From: Candidatus Melainabacteria bacterium
Lineage (GTDB): Bacteria > Cyanobacteriota > Vampirovibrionia > Obscuribacterales > Obscuribacteraceae
Direction of reading: 5' to 3'
DNA length: 64,000 nt
NCBI GenBank assembly: GCA_017307165.1
Contig: JAFKGK010000005.1
Coordinates: 124,001 to 188,000, forward strand
Below the pieces are notes generated by a model, which made no database searches, was not told the origin of the DNA, and saw nothing but the letters and a program-made list of their open reading frames with translations. The translations under genes and the position numbers were made by a program. Numbering within the stretch: the first letter of the stretch is position 1; every line of letters starts with the position of its first letter. Below are positions 41,163 through 49,642 of this stretch, in pieces.

Positions 41163-42077
41163 ATGGGAAGTGGCGGCGTAGGTGGATTATTTGGCGCTCG
41201 TCTGGCCGCCAGCGGCGCTGATGTGCGCTTTATTGCTCGTGGTAGGCACCTGGCAGCAATCAAACAAGATGGGCTTATCGTCGAGAGCGAGCATTGCGGG
41301 GATCTCAAGCTCGCGGTAGAGGCAACCGACGACCCCGGCCAGGTCGGACATTGTGATTATGTCCTGTTTTGCGTAAAACTCTGGGATACCGAGGCAGCAT
41401 GCCAGGCTATCGCCCCGATGGTCGGCAAAATGACCACCATTATTTCCTTTCAAAACGGCATCGAACGTGACCAGATATTGCAGGATGCCTTTGGTGCCGA
41501 CAAGGTAGCAGGCGGCATCAGTTATGTAGCGGCTACTATCAAGCAACCGGGCGTCATCACGCAAAAAGGCCATGTCCAAAAACTGGTCTTTGGCGAATAC
41601 TCGGGTGAGCAATCATCGCGACTATTGCGTTTTGCCGATGCTTGCCGATCTGCCAACATCGAAGTAGAGATGCCGGCTGATATCCGGCAGGCTCTCTGGT
41701 ACAAGTTTATCTGCCTGGTGGCTATGAGCTCCATGACCGCCGCTACTCGGCTACCGATCGGACCAGTTAGAAATAATGCCAAGACGCGCAGTCTGACTCG
41801 CAAAGTTATGGAAGAAGTAAAGGCTGTAGGATTGAAGAGTGGAGTCTCACTGGAATCAGACATAGTCGATCGCCAAATGGCCTATCTCGATGGCCTGGCC
41901 GCCGATGTCACGGCATCCCTGGAGTATGACCTGCGTACTGGCAACAAACTTGAACTACCTTATCTAGCAGGCTATGTCGTCGAGCTTGGCGACCGTCTAG
42001 GAGTCGATACTCCCAGCTTGGATACCATCTGTGCCTTGCTCGATCCATATGTAGATGGGCGACCGGTAATCGCATAA
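41163..42077 (+). CDS. 2-dehydropantoate 2-reductase family protein
   Basis: 304 residues from the ATG. Rossmann motif GSGGVGGLFGARLAASG, then VRFIARGRHLAAI, FCVKLWDTEAACQAI, TIISFQNGIERDQIL (N-G with Asn in the catalytic region), and a helical C-terminal domain with AMSSMTAATRLPIG and TSLEYDL-like pattern ASLEYDLRTGNKLE. The fold and motifs match PanE (ketopantoate reductase, NADPH). The ATG removes the first beta strand: codons for K-I-A-I lie in frame just upstream, and AAAGG sits 7 bases before an ATA at 41130, so the real start may be non-standard. Ends 1 base into the response regulator gene. Confidence 0.82.
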   Translation: MGSGGVGGLFGARLAASGADVRFIARGRHLAAIKQDGLIVESEHCGDLKLAVEATDDPGQVGHCDYVLFCVKLWDTEAACQAIAPMVGKMTTIISFQNGIERDQILQDAFGADKVAGGISYVAATIKQPGVITQKGHVQKLVFGEYSGEQSSRLLRFADACRSANIEVEMPADIRQALWYKFICLVAMSSMTAATRLPIGPVRNNAKTRSLTRKVMEEVKAVGLKSGVSLESDIVDRQMAYLDGLAADVTASLEYDLRTGNKLELPYLAGYVVELGDRLGVDTPSLDTICALLDPYVDGRPVIA

Positions 42078-42745
42078 TGAGCACTAGCGAGATCAATAAC
42101 AAAATCAAGATAATGCTGGTCGAAGATCACCAGATAACTCGGATTGGTTTGCGCTGCTCACTCGAAGTGATCGAGGATTTTGAGATTATCGCCGAAGCCG
42201 AAGACGGCAAATTAGCAGTCGCAAAAGCTCAGGAGCTTTATCCTGATGTCATTCTGATGGACATAGGCCTGCCTGGATTGAGTGGCATCGAGGCTGTCAA
42301 GGCAATCAAAGGAGCGGGCAAGGCGATCAAGATACTCATGCTTACTTCGCACGAAAGGTCCGAGGATGTGTATGCGGCCCTGTCGGTCGATTGCGATGGA
42401 TATTGCCTCAAAGACATTGATACCGTGCAATTGTCGGCAGCGATTCGTGCTGTGCACAATGGAGGCGTCTGGCTTGATCCAGGCATCGCCAAGCATGTGG
42501 TCAAGGGGCATTTGAAGGTCGGACCGGCAAAGGAAAAGGATTCTAGCAATGATGCCGGTCTTTCCGAACGCGAGCTCGAGGTGCTGAGCCTGGTTGTCGA
42601 GGGAATGAGCAATCAGGAGATAGCAGATAGGCTTTTCGTCAGCGCCGAGACTGTCAAGACGCATATGAGGCACTTAATGGAAAAATTGGCGGTGAGCGAT
42701 CGCACCCAGGCGGCCGTCAAGGCCTTACGTGAAGGTCTGGTCTAA
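42077..42745 (+). CDS. NarL/LuxR-type two-component response regulator
   Basis: 222 residues. Receiver domain (about 10-125) with the phospho-acceptor Asp in DVILMDIGLPG (about residue 60), acidic pair VEDHQ, the switch residue in LMLTSHERSEDV and Lys in GYCLKDID. A LuxR helix-turn-helix follows: LSERELEVLSLVVEGMSNQEIADRLFVSAETVKTHM (cited as GMSNQEIADRLFVSAETVKTH). No histidine kinase is seen beside it. The ATG overlaps the stop of the PanE-like gene by one base, so the two are co-translated; regulatory target unknown. Confidence 0.93.
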   Translation: MSTSEINNKIKIMLVEDHQITRIGLRCSLEVIEDFEIIAEAEDGKLAVAKAQELYPDVILMDIGLPGLSGIEAVKAIKGAGKAIKILMLTSHERSEDVYAALSVDCDGYCLKDIDTVQLSAAIRAVHNGGVWLDPGIAKHVVKGHLKVGPAKEKDSSNDAGLSERELEVLSLVVEGMSNQEIADRLFVSAETVKTHMRHLMEKLAVSDRTQAAVKALREGLV

Positions 42746-42778
42746 TCTCCCTCAGCAGGTTTATCCCCAGATCGGGTG

Positions 42779-43126
42779 ATGAAAAGATCCAGATTGCCTA
42801 ATATAGGTCTAGAAATCGAAAATGCCATCGCTAATATGCCGGCATCCTGTGATGGCGTCATTTCTGAGATGTTGAGGCAGATCAGGTTGAGCTTGATCAT
42901 GGCCATAGCCTATCGTGATACCAGTCTTTTGGACTTGGCAAGATGCCAGGCGAGATATCTCGTCCTTTCAGATAGAGTCCGTGCTTGTAACGGAACTCGC
43001 GCCCTCGTCCTCAGTTTGCATACCATCATGTCCAGATTGAATGATTTGAGCGTGGATGCCGTAGACATCATCACCGAAGAATCTCTGTGTCGCGAAATCA
43101 CAAAATGCGCTGCCAAGAGGCATTAA
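42779..43126 (+). CDS. Small helical protein of unknown function
   Basis: 115 residues from the ATG at 42779 (a GTG directly before it is the alternative; ribosome site weak). Predicted helical throughout, with LEIENAIANMPASCDG, MLRQIRLSLIMAIAYRDTSLLDLARCQARYLVLSDRV and VDIITEESLCREITKCAAK. No signal peptide, no familiar motif; several Cys. It follows the response regulator by 33 bases and may be in the same transcript. Confidence 0.45.
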   Translation: MKRSRLPNIGLEIENAIANMPASCDGVISEMLRQIRLSLIMAIAYRDTSLLDLARCQARYLVLSDRVRACNGTRALVLSLHTIMSRLNDLSVDAVDIITEESLCREITKCAAKRH

Positions 43127-43129
43127 TCT

Positions 43130-43154
43130 GGAACCGAGCTTTCCTCGATTCGTC
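43130..43154 (+). promoter_or_regulatory. GGAACC-N16-GTC promoter (site 8)
   Basis: GGAAC at 43130-43134 and GTC at 43152-43154, 17 bases apart, 65 bases before the ATG at 43219. This is the only member of the set outside the 10-18 kb island. Confidence 0.7.
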
Positions 43155-43218
43155 ACTTAGTAAAATATCTTTTTGGTATGACATATTTTGTTAGTAGACA
43201 ATCAAAGGAAAATCTCAT

Positions 43219-43983
43219 ATGCGACTAAATCTCGCCATGGCCTCAATTGCAGTGGTCGGCATACTTAGCACCACCTGCGGTATCCTCGCTCAACCAGCTC
43301 AGGCTCTGGGGCTTGAGGACATTTTGAGAGGGACACTCAAAATCAATCCAGGCAATAGTGCAGAGCAAAATATCATCCGCACCAATTTTGATACCAGACG
43401 TTCGCAGCTCGAAGCTCAGATCCAGACTGGCGTAGCCAGTGGGCAGTTGACCCCTCAAGAAGAATCTGAACTGCGTAATGATCTCAATAATATTTCCAAC
43501 ATGCAAAATACCAGCATGATGGATGGCAAATTTGATCAGAACGAGACAAATATGATCGTGCAGGCCTTTACCAATGTCTCAACCAAGATCGAGACCTATC
43601 TGACCAATGCCAATGTCACCGGCACTGCCGTCAATCCCGTTTCCAATCCTTATTGGTATCGTCGTGGTCTCGGCAATGGTCGCAACCGCTGGGTCCAGAA
43701 CGATACTCAATTTAGAGCCGATATCGACGCCAAGCAAGCCCAACTCGAGGCTTCGATCACGCGCGGTACGACATCGGGGCGTCTCAATTGGAACGAAGCG
43801 CAAAGATTGCGCAATCAGCTCAACCAGATCCATGCCGATGAGGCCCGATATCTGGCTGATGGTCGTCTATCCTACAATGATGCCAAGCGCTTAACCGACT
43901 CTCTCGATCGTCTGACCGACGAAGTACAGCGTCAAAAGCGCGACAATCAGCGCGCGGGCAATCGTTATCGCAATCACTGGTAG
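43219..43983 (+). CDS. Secreted helical protein with an internal duplication
   Basis: 254 residues. Signal peptide to about residue 30 (AQPAQALG). Two copies of a helical unit of about 75 residues: residues 52-120 (RSQLEAQIQTGVASGQLTPQEESELRNDL, cited QLEAQIQTGVASGQLTPQEE; MDGKFDQNETNMIVQAF) and 170-245 (QLEASITRGTTSGRLNWNEA; ADGRLSYNDAKRLTDSL). Each contains a G-x-x-S-G-x-L-x-x-x-E turn and a D-G-x-x-x-x-x-E loop resembling calcium-binding loops. A Tyr/Trp/Arg linker joins them. Promoter site 8 places it in the stress set. Function unknown. Confidence 0.7.
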   Translation: MRLNLAMASIAVVGILSTTCGILAQPAQALGLEDILRGTLKINPGNSAEQNIIRTNFDTRRSQLEAQIQTGVASGQLTPQEESELRNDLNNISNMQNTSMMDGKFDQNETNMIVQAFTNVSTKIETYLTNANVTGTAVNPVSNPYWYRRGLGNGRNRWVQNDTQFRADIDAKQAQLEASITRGTTSGRLNWNEAQRLRNQLNQIHADEARYLADGRLSYNDAKRLTDSLDRLTDEVQRQKRDNQRAGNRYRNHW

Positions 43984-44011
43984 AAATATCTAAGTATTTC
44001 CCCCTAAAATA

Positions 44012-44052
44012 CAGGCACCCCCGGTCTATCTATCGCGAGGCCGGGGGGCCTG
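44012..44052 (+). terminator. GC-rich hairpin between the secreted protein and the kinase gene
   Basis: Stem of 12 bp with one bulged A (CAGGC-A-CCCCCGG with CCGGGGGGCCTG), 16-base loop, ending 20 bases before the kinase ATG. No T-tract follows, so it could be a weak terminator or a leader hairpin of the kinase mRNA. Confidence 0.6.
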
Positions 44053-44071
44053 CATTTAAGAGGGTAAGCAA

Positions 44072-45097
44072 ATGGCCGGGACTATGCAGATCGCAGACAT
44101 GACTATAGTCAATGCTCAACCAGCTCAGGGCGCGAGTCTGGGTGGCACTTACGAGATCATGAAGCCTCTGGGTAAGGGCGCGATGGGCTGTGTCTTTAAG
44201 GCTCGTCATCGGTTGATGAATCGCATGGTGGCTGTCAAATTTTTGCCTGAGGATTTATCGAGCGATCTGCTTGCAATCAAACGTCTCGAAAGAGAAGCCG
44301 AGACCCTCGCTCGTCTGGATCATCCCAATATCGTCTCTACATATGATTTTCGCTGTAACGGCTCGGGCGCTCCTTATCTTGTCCTGGAGTATGTCGAGGG
44401 CCGCACCCTGGCCGAGATACTTGCCGAAGAGGGCTGTCTGCCAGCATCCCGAGCCATCGGCATTTTTAAACAGATCGCCTCGGCAATGGAATACGCGCAT
44501 CAGCAAGGGGTCGTCCATCGCGATCTCAAGCCGCAAAATATAATGATCTCGGCGGAAGACGAGGTGAAGATCCTCGACTTTGGTATTGCCGCGCTCAAAA
44601 ATCACGTGCAAAAACTAACCGCCGAAGGCGAGATCTGCGGTACGCCGCATTATCTCAGCCCCGAGCAATGTACTCGCGAGATGGCAGACAATCGCACCGA
44701 TGTCTATTGCCTGGGTGTTTTGATGTTTAAGGTCCTGACTGGTAAGGTGCCTCTCGTCGGCAAGAGTTTTTATGAAACTATGAATCGTCGCATGACCGAG
44801 GACGCTCCGCGCTTTCGCCGGGTCGCGCCTGACAGCAACGTGCCGGAGGCGCTGGAGGCGATCGTGCTCGAATGTGTCAAACGCAATCACATGGAGCGCT
44901 ATCAATCGATGCAGTCTCTTTTTGATGATCTCGATCGATGCTGTTTGAGTGGTGGATTAGATAATGGCGCTAAGCCCCGGGTGAAATTGCCTAAGGGTGC
45001 AGCGGTAAAAGGGCGCAACGGGTCTAGTGTCGTACTCGCCCTTGTATCTGTGGTTGCGCTTGTTCTGTGTATCTTGGCAATTATGTGCCGCATCTAA
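44072..45097 (+). CDS. Membrane-anchored Ser/Thr protein kinase
   Basis: 341 residues. A 25-residue N-tail is followed by a Hanks-type kinase domain (about 30-290): glycine loop LGKGAMGCVFKARH, catalytic Lys in VAVKFLPED, HRDLKPQNIM (catalytic Asp) and metal-binding DFGIAAL, then GTPHYLSPEQ and DVYCLGVLMFKVLTG. A basic linker (PKGAAVKGRNG) leads to one C-terminal membrane helix (VVLALVSVVALVLCILAIM), so the kinase faces the cytoplasm without an external sensor domain. AGAGGG precedes the ATG. Targets unknown. Confidence 0.95.
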   Translation: MAGTMQIADMTIVNAQPAQGASLGGTYEIMKPLGKGAMGCVFKARHRLMNRMVAVKFLPEDLSSDLLAIKRLEREAETLARLDHPNIVSTYDFRCNGSGAPYLVLEYVEGRTLAEILAEEGCLPASRAIGIFKQIASAMEYAHQQGVVHRDLKPQNIMISAEDEVKILDFGIAALKNHVQKLTAEGEICGTPHYLSPEQCTREMADNRTDVYCLGVLMFKVLTGKVPLVGKSFYETMNRRMTEDAPRFRRVAPDSNVPEALEAIVLECVKRNHMERYQSMQSLFDDLDRCCLSGGLDNGAKPRVKLPKGAAVKGRNGSSVVLALVSVVALVLCILAIMCRI

Positions 45098-45195
45098 TGT
45101 GAAATGCCCAAAAGCCTCAAATAAGCTATGTAAAGCTGCTCTTTGACATCTTGTTCTCATGCGTGCCATACTTTGCCTTATTTAAGGAATAGCAT

Positions 45196-46395
45196 TTGAA
45201 TAAGTTTGCAGAGCTTGGTCTTTCCAAGCCGATAGTCGATATTTTGGACGAGGCCGGGTTTGTCGAGCCAACTCCCGTACAAAATGCCGCAATCGAATTG
45301 ATTTTAAACGGCAAAGACGTACTCGCATCGGCGCAGACCGGCTCAGGCAAGACCGCAGCTTTTGCATTACCGATCATCGAAAAATTGGCTAAGCCAGGCG
45401 ATAAGCCGCGTGCTCTGGTGCTCGTGCCTACTCGTGAATTGGCCTTGCAGGTGACGACGCAGTTTAAGCTGTTTGGTCGTAACAAAAAACTCAAAGTGGT
45501 CACCTTATATGGTGGCGTAGGCTTTGATGCTCAGTTGCGTGCCTTGCGTGGCAAGATCGATGTGATAGTGGCTACGCCTGGACGTCTTAACGATTGTCTC
45601 GAGCGTCGTTGCGCTGATTTGCGCAATGTCGAGATCACTGTTTTAGATGAGGCAGATCGCTTGATGGACCTGGGCTTTATGCCGCAGGTGCGTCGTATCA
45701 TCGATAGAGTGCCGGCCGACGCACAAACTGTCATGTTTTCGGCTACCATCGATCAGCGTGTGACCCGTATCGCCAATGAGTTTGCGACCGATCCGGTGAT
45801 CGTCAAGATCAATCCAGAGCGAGTGGATTCTAGCTCGATAGATCAAAAATTTATGCATGTCCATGAGTTTAAGAAAGACGCTTTGCTTATAGAGTTGCTT
45901 TCTGAGTTCAATGCTGACTCGGTCCTGGTCTTTACACGTACCAAGCGCAAGGCTGGTTGGGTCAAGGATAGACTGCGCGATGCATCGGTCGTTGCCGAAG
46001 AAATTCACGGCGATCTCAGTCAGTCGCAGCGTGAGCGTACTCTCAAAAAATATCGTGCTGGCGAAGTTGCCGTGCTGGTGGCTACCGATGTAGCAGCTCG
46101 TGGTCTAGATATCCCGGCAATCAGCCATGTGGTCAATTATGATCTGCCTGACTCGCCTTCTGATTATGTGCACCGTATTGGCCGGACCGGTCGGGCGGGG
46201 CGTTCAGGGACTGCCGTTTCCTTTATTTCGGATGAGCAGCGCCATTTGGTGCGCGATATCGAAAAAATCGTGGGCCGACAGTTAGATCCGAGCCTCAAGG
46301 CTGGTGCTGGCGGAGCAAAAATGGCGGTTGGTGCGGGTCGGCCTGGTGCCAGACCGGGCGGTCGTCGTTTTGGTGGCCGTGGGCGTAGACGTTAG
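45196..46395 (+). CDS. DEAD-box ATP-dependent RNA helicase
   Basis: 399 residues with TTG start (AGGA about 8 bases upstream). Ordered helicase motifs: Q motif region EPTPVQNAAIELIL, Walker A AQTGSGKTAAFALP, PTRELALQV, VATPGRL, the DEAD box as LDEADRLMDLGF, SAT in FSATIDQRV, then VLVFTRTKRKAG, DVAARGLDIP and HRIGRTGRAGRSG. The C-terminal tail is Gly/Arg-rich (RPGGRRFGGRGRRR), typical of RhlE-type helicases that bind RNA. It helps remodel structured RNA, for example in ribosome assembly or cold. Confidence 0.95.
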   Translation: MNKFAELGLSKPIVDILDEAGFVEPTPVQNAAIELILNGKDVLASAQTGSGKTAAFALPIIEKLAKPGDKPRALVLVPTRELALQVTTQFKLFGRNKKLKVVTLYGGVGFDAQLRALRGKIDVIVATPGRLNDCLERRCADLRNVEITVLDEADRLMDLGFMPQVRRIIDRVPADAQTVMFSATIDQRVTRIANEFATDPVIVKINPERVDSSSIDQKFMHVHEFKKDALLIELLSEFNADSVLVFTRTKRKAGWVKDRLRDASVVAEEIHGDLSQSQRERTLKKYRAGEVAVLVATDVAARGLDIPAISHVVNYDLPDSPSDYVHRIGRTGRAGRSGTAVSFISDEQRHLVRDIEKIVGRQLDPSLKAGAGGAKMAVGAGRPGARPGGRRFGGRGRRR

Positions 46396-46408
46396 ACCGG
46401 ATAGTTGG

Positions 46409-46444
46409 CGCCGGGCTGTAGTTTTTTTTGATTGATGCCCGGCG
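46409..46444 (+). repeat. Hairpin with a T-rich loop after the helicase gene
   Basis: Perfect 8-bp stem CGCCGGGC/GCCCGGCG (46409-46416, 46437-46444) whose 20-base loop holds eight T. The T-run is inside the loop, not after the stem, so it is an unusual terminator candidate. Confidence 0.45.
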
Positions 46445-46530
46445 TTAGATATTCGGATTTTATTGTGGGGCGGTCGCTTTTTGGAGGGGCCGCTTTTGCT
46501 TTGGGAAAATGGTGAGGACCTTTGGTGGGT

Positions 46531-46583
46531 GTGGGTTTTGGATTCGTTAGAAAAAAGGAAACTATTTTCTAACCAAAATAAAC
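46531..46583. repeat. Dispersed GTTAGAAA hairpin, copy C
   Basis: Core stem GTTAGAAAA (46546-46554) with TTTTCTAAC (46565-46573), 10-base loop; outer arms GTGGGTTT and AAACCCAC extend the fold. The loop and left flank match copy D closely. Lies between the convergent helicase and APH-type genes. Confidence 0.75.
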
Positions 46584-46587
46584 CCAC

Positions 46588-47553
46588 TCAAATTTCCAAA
46601 TCCCTCCTGCAGTCATAAAGATCAGGATGCTCCAGGCCCAAAAGCCCACAAGCCAGTGACAGCGAGACTTTCAAGCAATTTAGCTGCAAGCTCCTCAAGG
46701 TCGACGACGGGTGAATATCCGGCAAAGGCGCACGTGCCGCCCAAAAACCAGCCAGCATCGCCAAAAGATGCCCATCTGCCGCTGATAGCGGCAAAAAGCA
46801 ATCTAAGGTCCCGCCTTCCATAATAAGGCTCGGCAACCAGGCCAGTTCGTCCATGCGCCCGTTACCCTTCAGGATCCAATTCCAATCCACGATGATTGGC
46901 CTGTCATCGTCATCAAAGCAAATATTGTCAGAACGCACATCAAAATGCAGGAGATCATCTCCACTCAGTACTGCCTCTCCCTCTGCCTTCAGCAAACCAT
47001 CTCGATTCTTTTTCCACCAATCGTAAGAGCATAGACCCAGACCCAAAAAACCTTCCGGTGAATCGATAATGTCTTGCCAGTTACAGAGTTCATTGTGCAA
47101 ATCGCTCAAATGACCCACCCACGACCAGTCGCACCGCTCCTCCTTGAGCAAAGCCGCCACACGATCGAGCATTTTCAAAATGCTTTTCTGCCGCTTCCAA
47201 GTCCAATCGTATTGCCAATGCAAGCCGCTCAGGTCTTGCAAGAGCAAGCAAGCTGCACTTGGCCCCAGATCCGCATAACCCACAAAATCAGCTATATATG
47301 GCAAATCCAGAGGCTCGACCTGGCGATAGACCAGGGCCTCGATTGCCATCCAGCCAGCCACATGCTCTTCTCGAGCTATTTTGGCAAAGTATGTCGAGCC
47401 ATCCTCAAACGCCACTACCTTGCGCACCGCCGTCGTGTAGCCGCCTTGCCTTGAAAGATCTCGCCAAGTCGAGATTTTCTTGCCGGCCAAATTTTCTAGT
47501 GCCGTGATTTCGGTTTCGGTTAGATGGGTATCTTTCATATGAGAGTTATTCAT
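46588..47553 (-). CDS. Aminoglycoside-phosphotransferase-fold kinase
   Basis: 321 residues. Protein-kinase-like fold of the APH family: a Lys in TYFAKIARE (about residue 60), acidic helix, then the Brenner motif LLHFDVRSDNICF (H-x-D-x-x-x-x-N, about residues 207-219) and metal-binding IIVDWNW (about 227). Substrates of this fold range from aminoglycosides to choline, homoserine and sugars; there is no way to choose from sequence. No signal peptide. Chromosomal context does not suggest an acquired resistance gene. Convergent with the helicase. Confidence 0.82.
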   Translation of the reverse strand: MNNSHMKDTHLTETEITALENLAGKKISTWRDLSRQGGYTTAVRKVVAFEDGSTYFAKIAREEHVAGWMAIEALVYRQVEPLDLPYIADFVGYADLGPSAACLLLQDLSGLHWQYDWTWKRQKSILKMLDRVAALLKEERCDWSWVGHLSDLHNELCNWQDIIDSPEGFLGLGLCSYDWWKKNRDGLLKAEGEAVLSGDDLLHFDVRSDNICFDDDDRPIIVDWNWILKGNGRMDELAWLPSLIMEGGTLDCFLPLSAADGHLLAMLAGFWAARAPLPDIHPSSTLRSLQLNCLKVSLSLACGLLGLEHPDLYDCRRDLEI

Positions 47554-47598
47554 AAGTGAGTGATTCTAGCTTAATCCACACATCTACTGATCCAGCGC

Positions 47599-48303
47599 AT
47601 GCACTATTTTTTGATCGCTATGCTCGTCATCATCTCTGCCAGCACCGTTATGCCAATCTCGGCGCGTGAGATCATAGTGCCGGCTCGCGGCGAGTTTGCC
47701 AAGATAGACATGTCCAGGATCAAGATGGCTATATCCGCTCTCCAGTCAAAAGATCCTGCACAAAGAGCCGCGCAGATCGCCGAGATAGAGGCACATTCGG
47801 AGCGATATGCGCCGCCTATTTTTTATTATCTGTCGAGTATTCTCTTTCGTGAAGGCAAAAAGGAAAAAGCTGCGTTTTGGTTTTATGCCGGTCAATTGAG
47901 AGGCCGCTACGATGCCAATCGCTGTGCTGATGCCACTGCTCGCGGTGAGATCGATATCCTCAACATGGAGTTTGGCCAGCCCATCAATGTCTATATGATG
48001 CAAAAAGAAAATCTGGATAGATTGGAGCAGACCATCGAAAAAGTTTTGGCCTGGGATAAGCAAACTCCCCACGACTATGACCAGCGTTGGATCAACCTGC
48101 ATGGTATGGGGGCAATGATGGAGTCTTTGGAAGTGGCCAAAGATAAAGGTAGCGCAGTCGGTTTCGGACAGGAGCAGAGCGGCGATAAGCCTGCAATGAT
48201 GTCTTTGCCGGAGGATCAGTGGCCTCAGATACTCCAAGCTACCGGCGACAAATACATGCAGGGGTTTGCGCAAACGATGAAAAAATTGAGGGAAAGGCAA
48301 TGA
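47599..48303 (+). CDS. Secreted protein with Sel1/TPR-like helices
   Basis: 234 residues with a signal peptide (cleavage near residue 22, ISARE). The mature part is helical, with YYLSSILFREGKKEKAAFWFYAGQLRGRYDANRC (core FREGKKEKAAFWFYAGQLR), an arrangement of repeated helix pairs. The C-terminal half has a Trp-rich patch (DYDQRWINLHGMGAMM). Its TGA overlaps the ATG of the caspase-fold gene (ATGA), so the two are translated together and probably act together outside the cytoplasm. Confidence 0.65.
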   Translation: MHYFLIAMLVIISASTVMPISAREIIVPARGEFAKIDMSRIKMAISALQSKDPAQRAAQIAEIEAHSERYAPPIFYYLSSILFREGKKEKAAFWFYAGQLRGRYDANRCADATARGEIDILNMEFGQPINVYMMQKENLDRLEQTIEKVLAWDKQTPHDYDQRWINLHGMGAMMESLEVAKDKGSAVGFGQEQSGDKPAMMSLPEDQWPQILQATGDKYMQGFAQTMKKLRERQ

Positions 48304-49616
48304 GATTTTTTCGGGCTGCAAGGTATGGGCTAGTTGCCTGTATACTGGCCTTTTTGATGATGTGCCATGCACCACTGGTAGCGGCTCAGCAAATTGATGC
48401 CGCCGCCCGCCCCATCCGTGACAAGTGGGCTCTGGTTATAGGTATTGGCGATTTTGCCGACAAATCGGTTCCCCGGCTAAAATACGCCACCAAAGACGCA
48501 CGCGACTTTTATGATTACCTGATCAAAGATGCGCATTTTGCGCCCGATCATGTTCGTCTCTTGCTTGATGACAAGGCCAGCGAAAGACGTATCATGTCCG
48601 AGCTGGGCAGCAAGTTTTTGGCTCGCGTAGTCAAGCCGGACGACCTGGTCGTCATTTTCTTTTCTACTCACGGCAGCCCGTCGCAAATGGACATCCGCGG
48701 CAAAAACTATCTCTGCGCCTACGATACAGAGCCAAATGATCTGTTTGCAACAGGTATAGAAATGCAAAAGATCCTCGACTCTATACAAGGGCGCGTGCTC
48801 ACCGACCGCGTTTTGCTGGTCTTGGACGCCTGTCATTCGGGATCAACCGACCCCAATGCCAAAGGCATCATTCGTAGTGGCAATTTTGATGCCGAGCAAT
48901 TAGCCGAAGGCTCGGGGCAGCTCGTGATCTGTTCGAGCAAGCCCGAAGAGCAATCATTCGAATCAAAGCGCTATGACAACGGTGTTTTTACTCGTAGCCT
49001 CCTCAATGGCTTGCGCTCCAATAGCAGCAAGGCAACTCTTGGAGCAGCTTTTCAGGCCGCCAAGTCTGCCATTGCAGACGAAGTACGCGAAGACCATCCA
49101 GGTGCCCGACAGACTGCCACCATGCATAGCAAGTGGGTTGGCAATGATCTCAATCTCGCGGTCAAGGCGGATAAGCCTCAGGCGCTGCCGGTCTCGGTTG
49201 CCAGCGAGCTCGAACCTGACAGCTCGAGTGCTAAGGTCGCTATGGCTATAGAGAGCAAAGCGGCAGAGGTCCCAGCGGGTCAGGCCAAAAAACTCATTCT
49301 CAATGTCGATTACTTTAGCCAAGAGGCCAATCCCAAAACAGCCTATACTGAGGCTTGCGCTCAGCAAGCGGCTCATTTTAATGAGCCTGCCTATTATTTT
49401 CGCAAGGCCAAGATATTGATCCAACTCGGCAACTATTCTAAAGCCGAGCAAGAGCTCAAGGGACTCTTGGTAGACGAACCCAACAATTGGTCTTATCACT
49501 TGGCGCGAGGTTTTTGCTACTATAAACTCGGCAAAAAAATAGCGGCGCAGGACCAGCTCAATTTGGCCAAGTTTCATAATCCTAGCTTGCCGGTTGAGAT
49601 CGGTTTTGCTGACTAG
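48300..49616 (+). CDS. Secreted caspase-fold (C14) protease with C-terminal TPR
   Basis: 438 residues from the ATG at 48300 (overlap with the upstream stop; a longer frame to 48219 is rejected because it would lose the signal peptide position). Signal peptide to about residue 36. The caspase fold (about 42-270) has WALVIGIGDFAD, VIFFSTHGSPSQ with catalytic His124, and LLVLDACHSGST with catalytic Cys178; both residues are present, so activity is likely. The C-terminal 130 residues carry one or two TPR units (YYFRKAKILIQLGNYSKAEQEL; GFCYYKLGKKIAAQDQL). Bacterial homologues are orthocaspases cleaving after Arg/Lys; extracytoplasmic location is unusual. Confidence 0.9.
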   Translation: MRFFRAARYGLVACILAFLMMCHAPLVAAQQIDAAARPIRDKWALVIGIGDFADKSVPRLKYATKDARDFYDYLIKDAHFAPDHVRLLLDDKASERRIMSELGSKFLARVVKPDDLVVIFFSTHGSPSQMDIRGKNYLCAYDTEPNDLFATGIEMQKILDSIQGRVLTDRVLLVLDACHSGSTDPNAKGIIRSGNFDAEQLAEGSGQLVICSSKPEEQSFESKRYDNGVFTRSLLNGLRSNSSKATLGAAFQAAKSAIADEVREDHPGARQTATMHSKWVGNDLNLAVKADKPQALPVSVASELEPDSSSAKVAMAIESKAAEVPAGQAKKLILNVDYFSQEANPKTAYTEACAQQAAHFNEPAYYFRKAKILIQLGNYSKAEQELKGLLVDEPNNWSYHLARGFCYYKLGKKIAAQDQLNLAKFHNPSLPVEIGFAD

Positions 49617-49642
49617 GTTTATACATAGACAGGAGTGCTCGG

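Noticed and set aside
46588-47553. Acquired aminoglycoside resistance gene
   Set aside because: The APH-type fold has many substrates; there are no mobile elements nearby and codon use looks like its neighbours.
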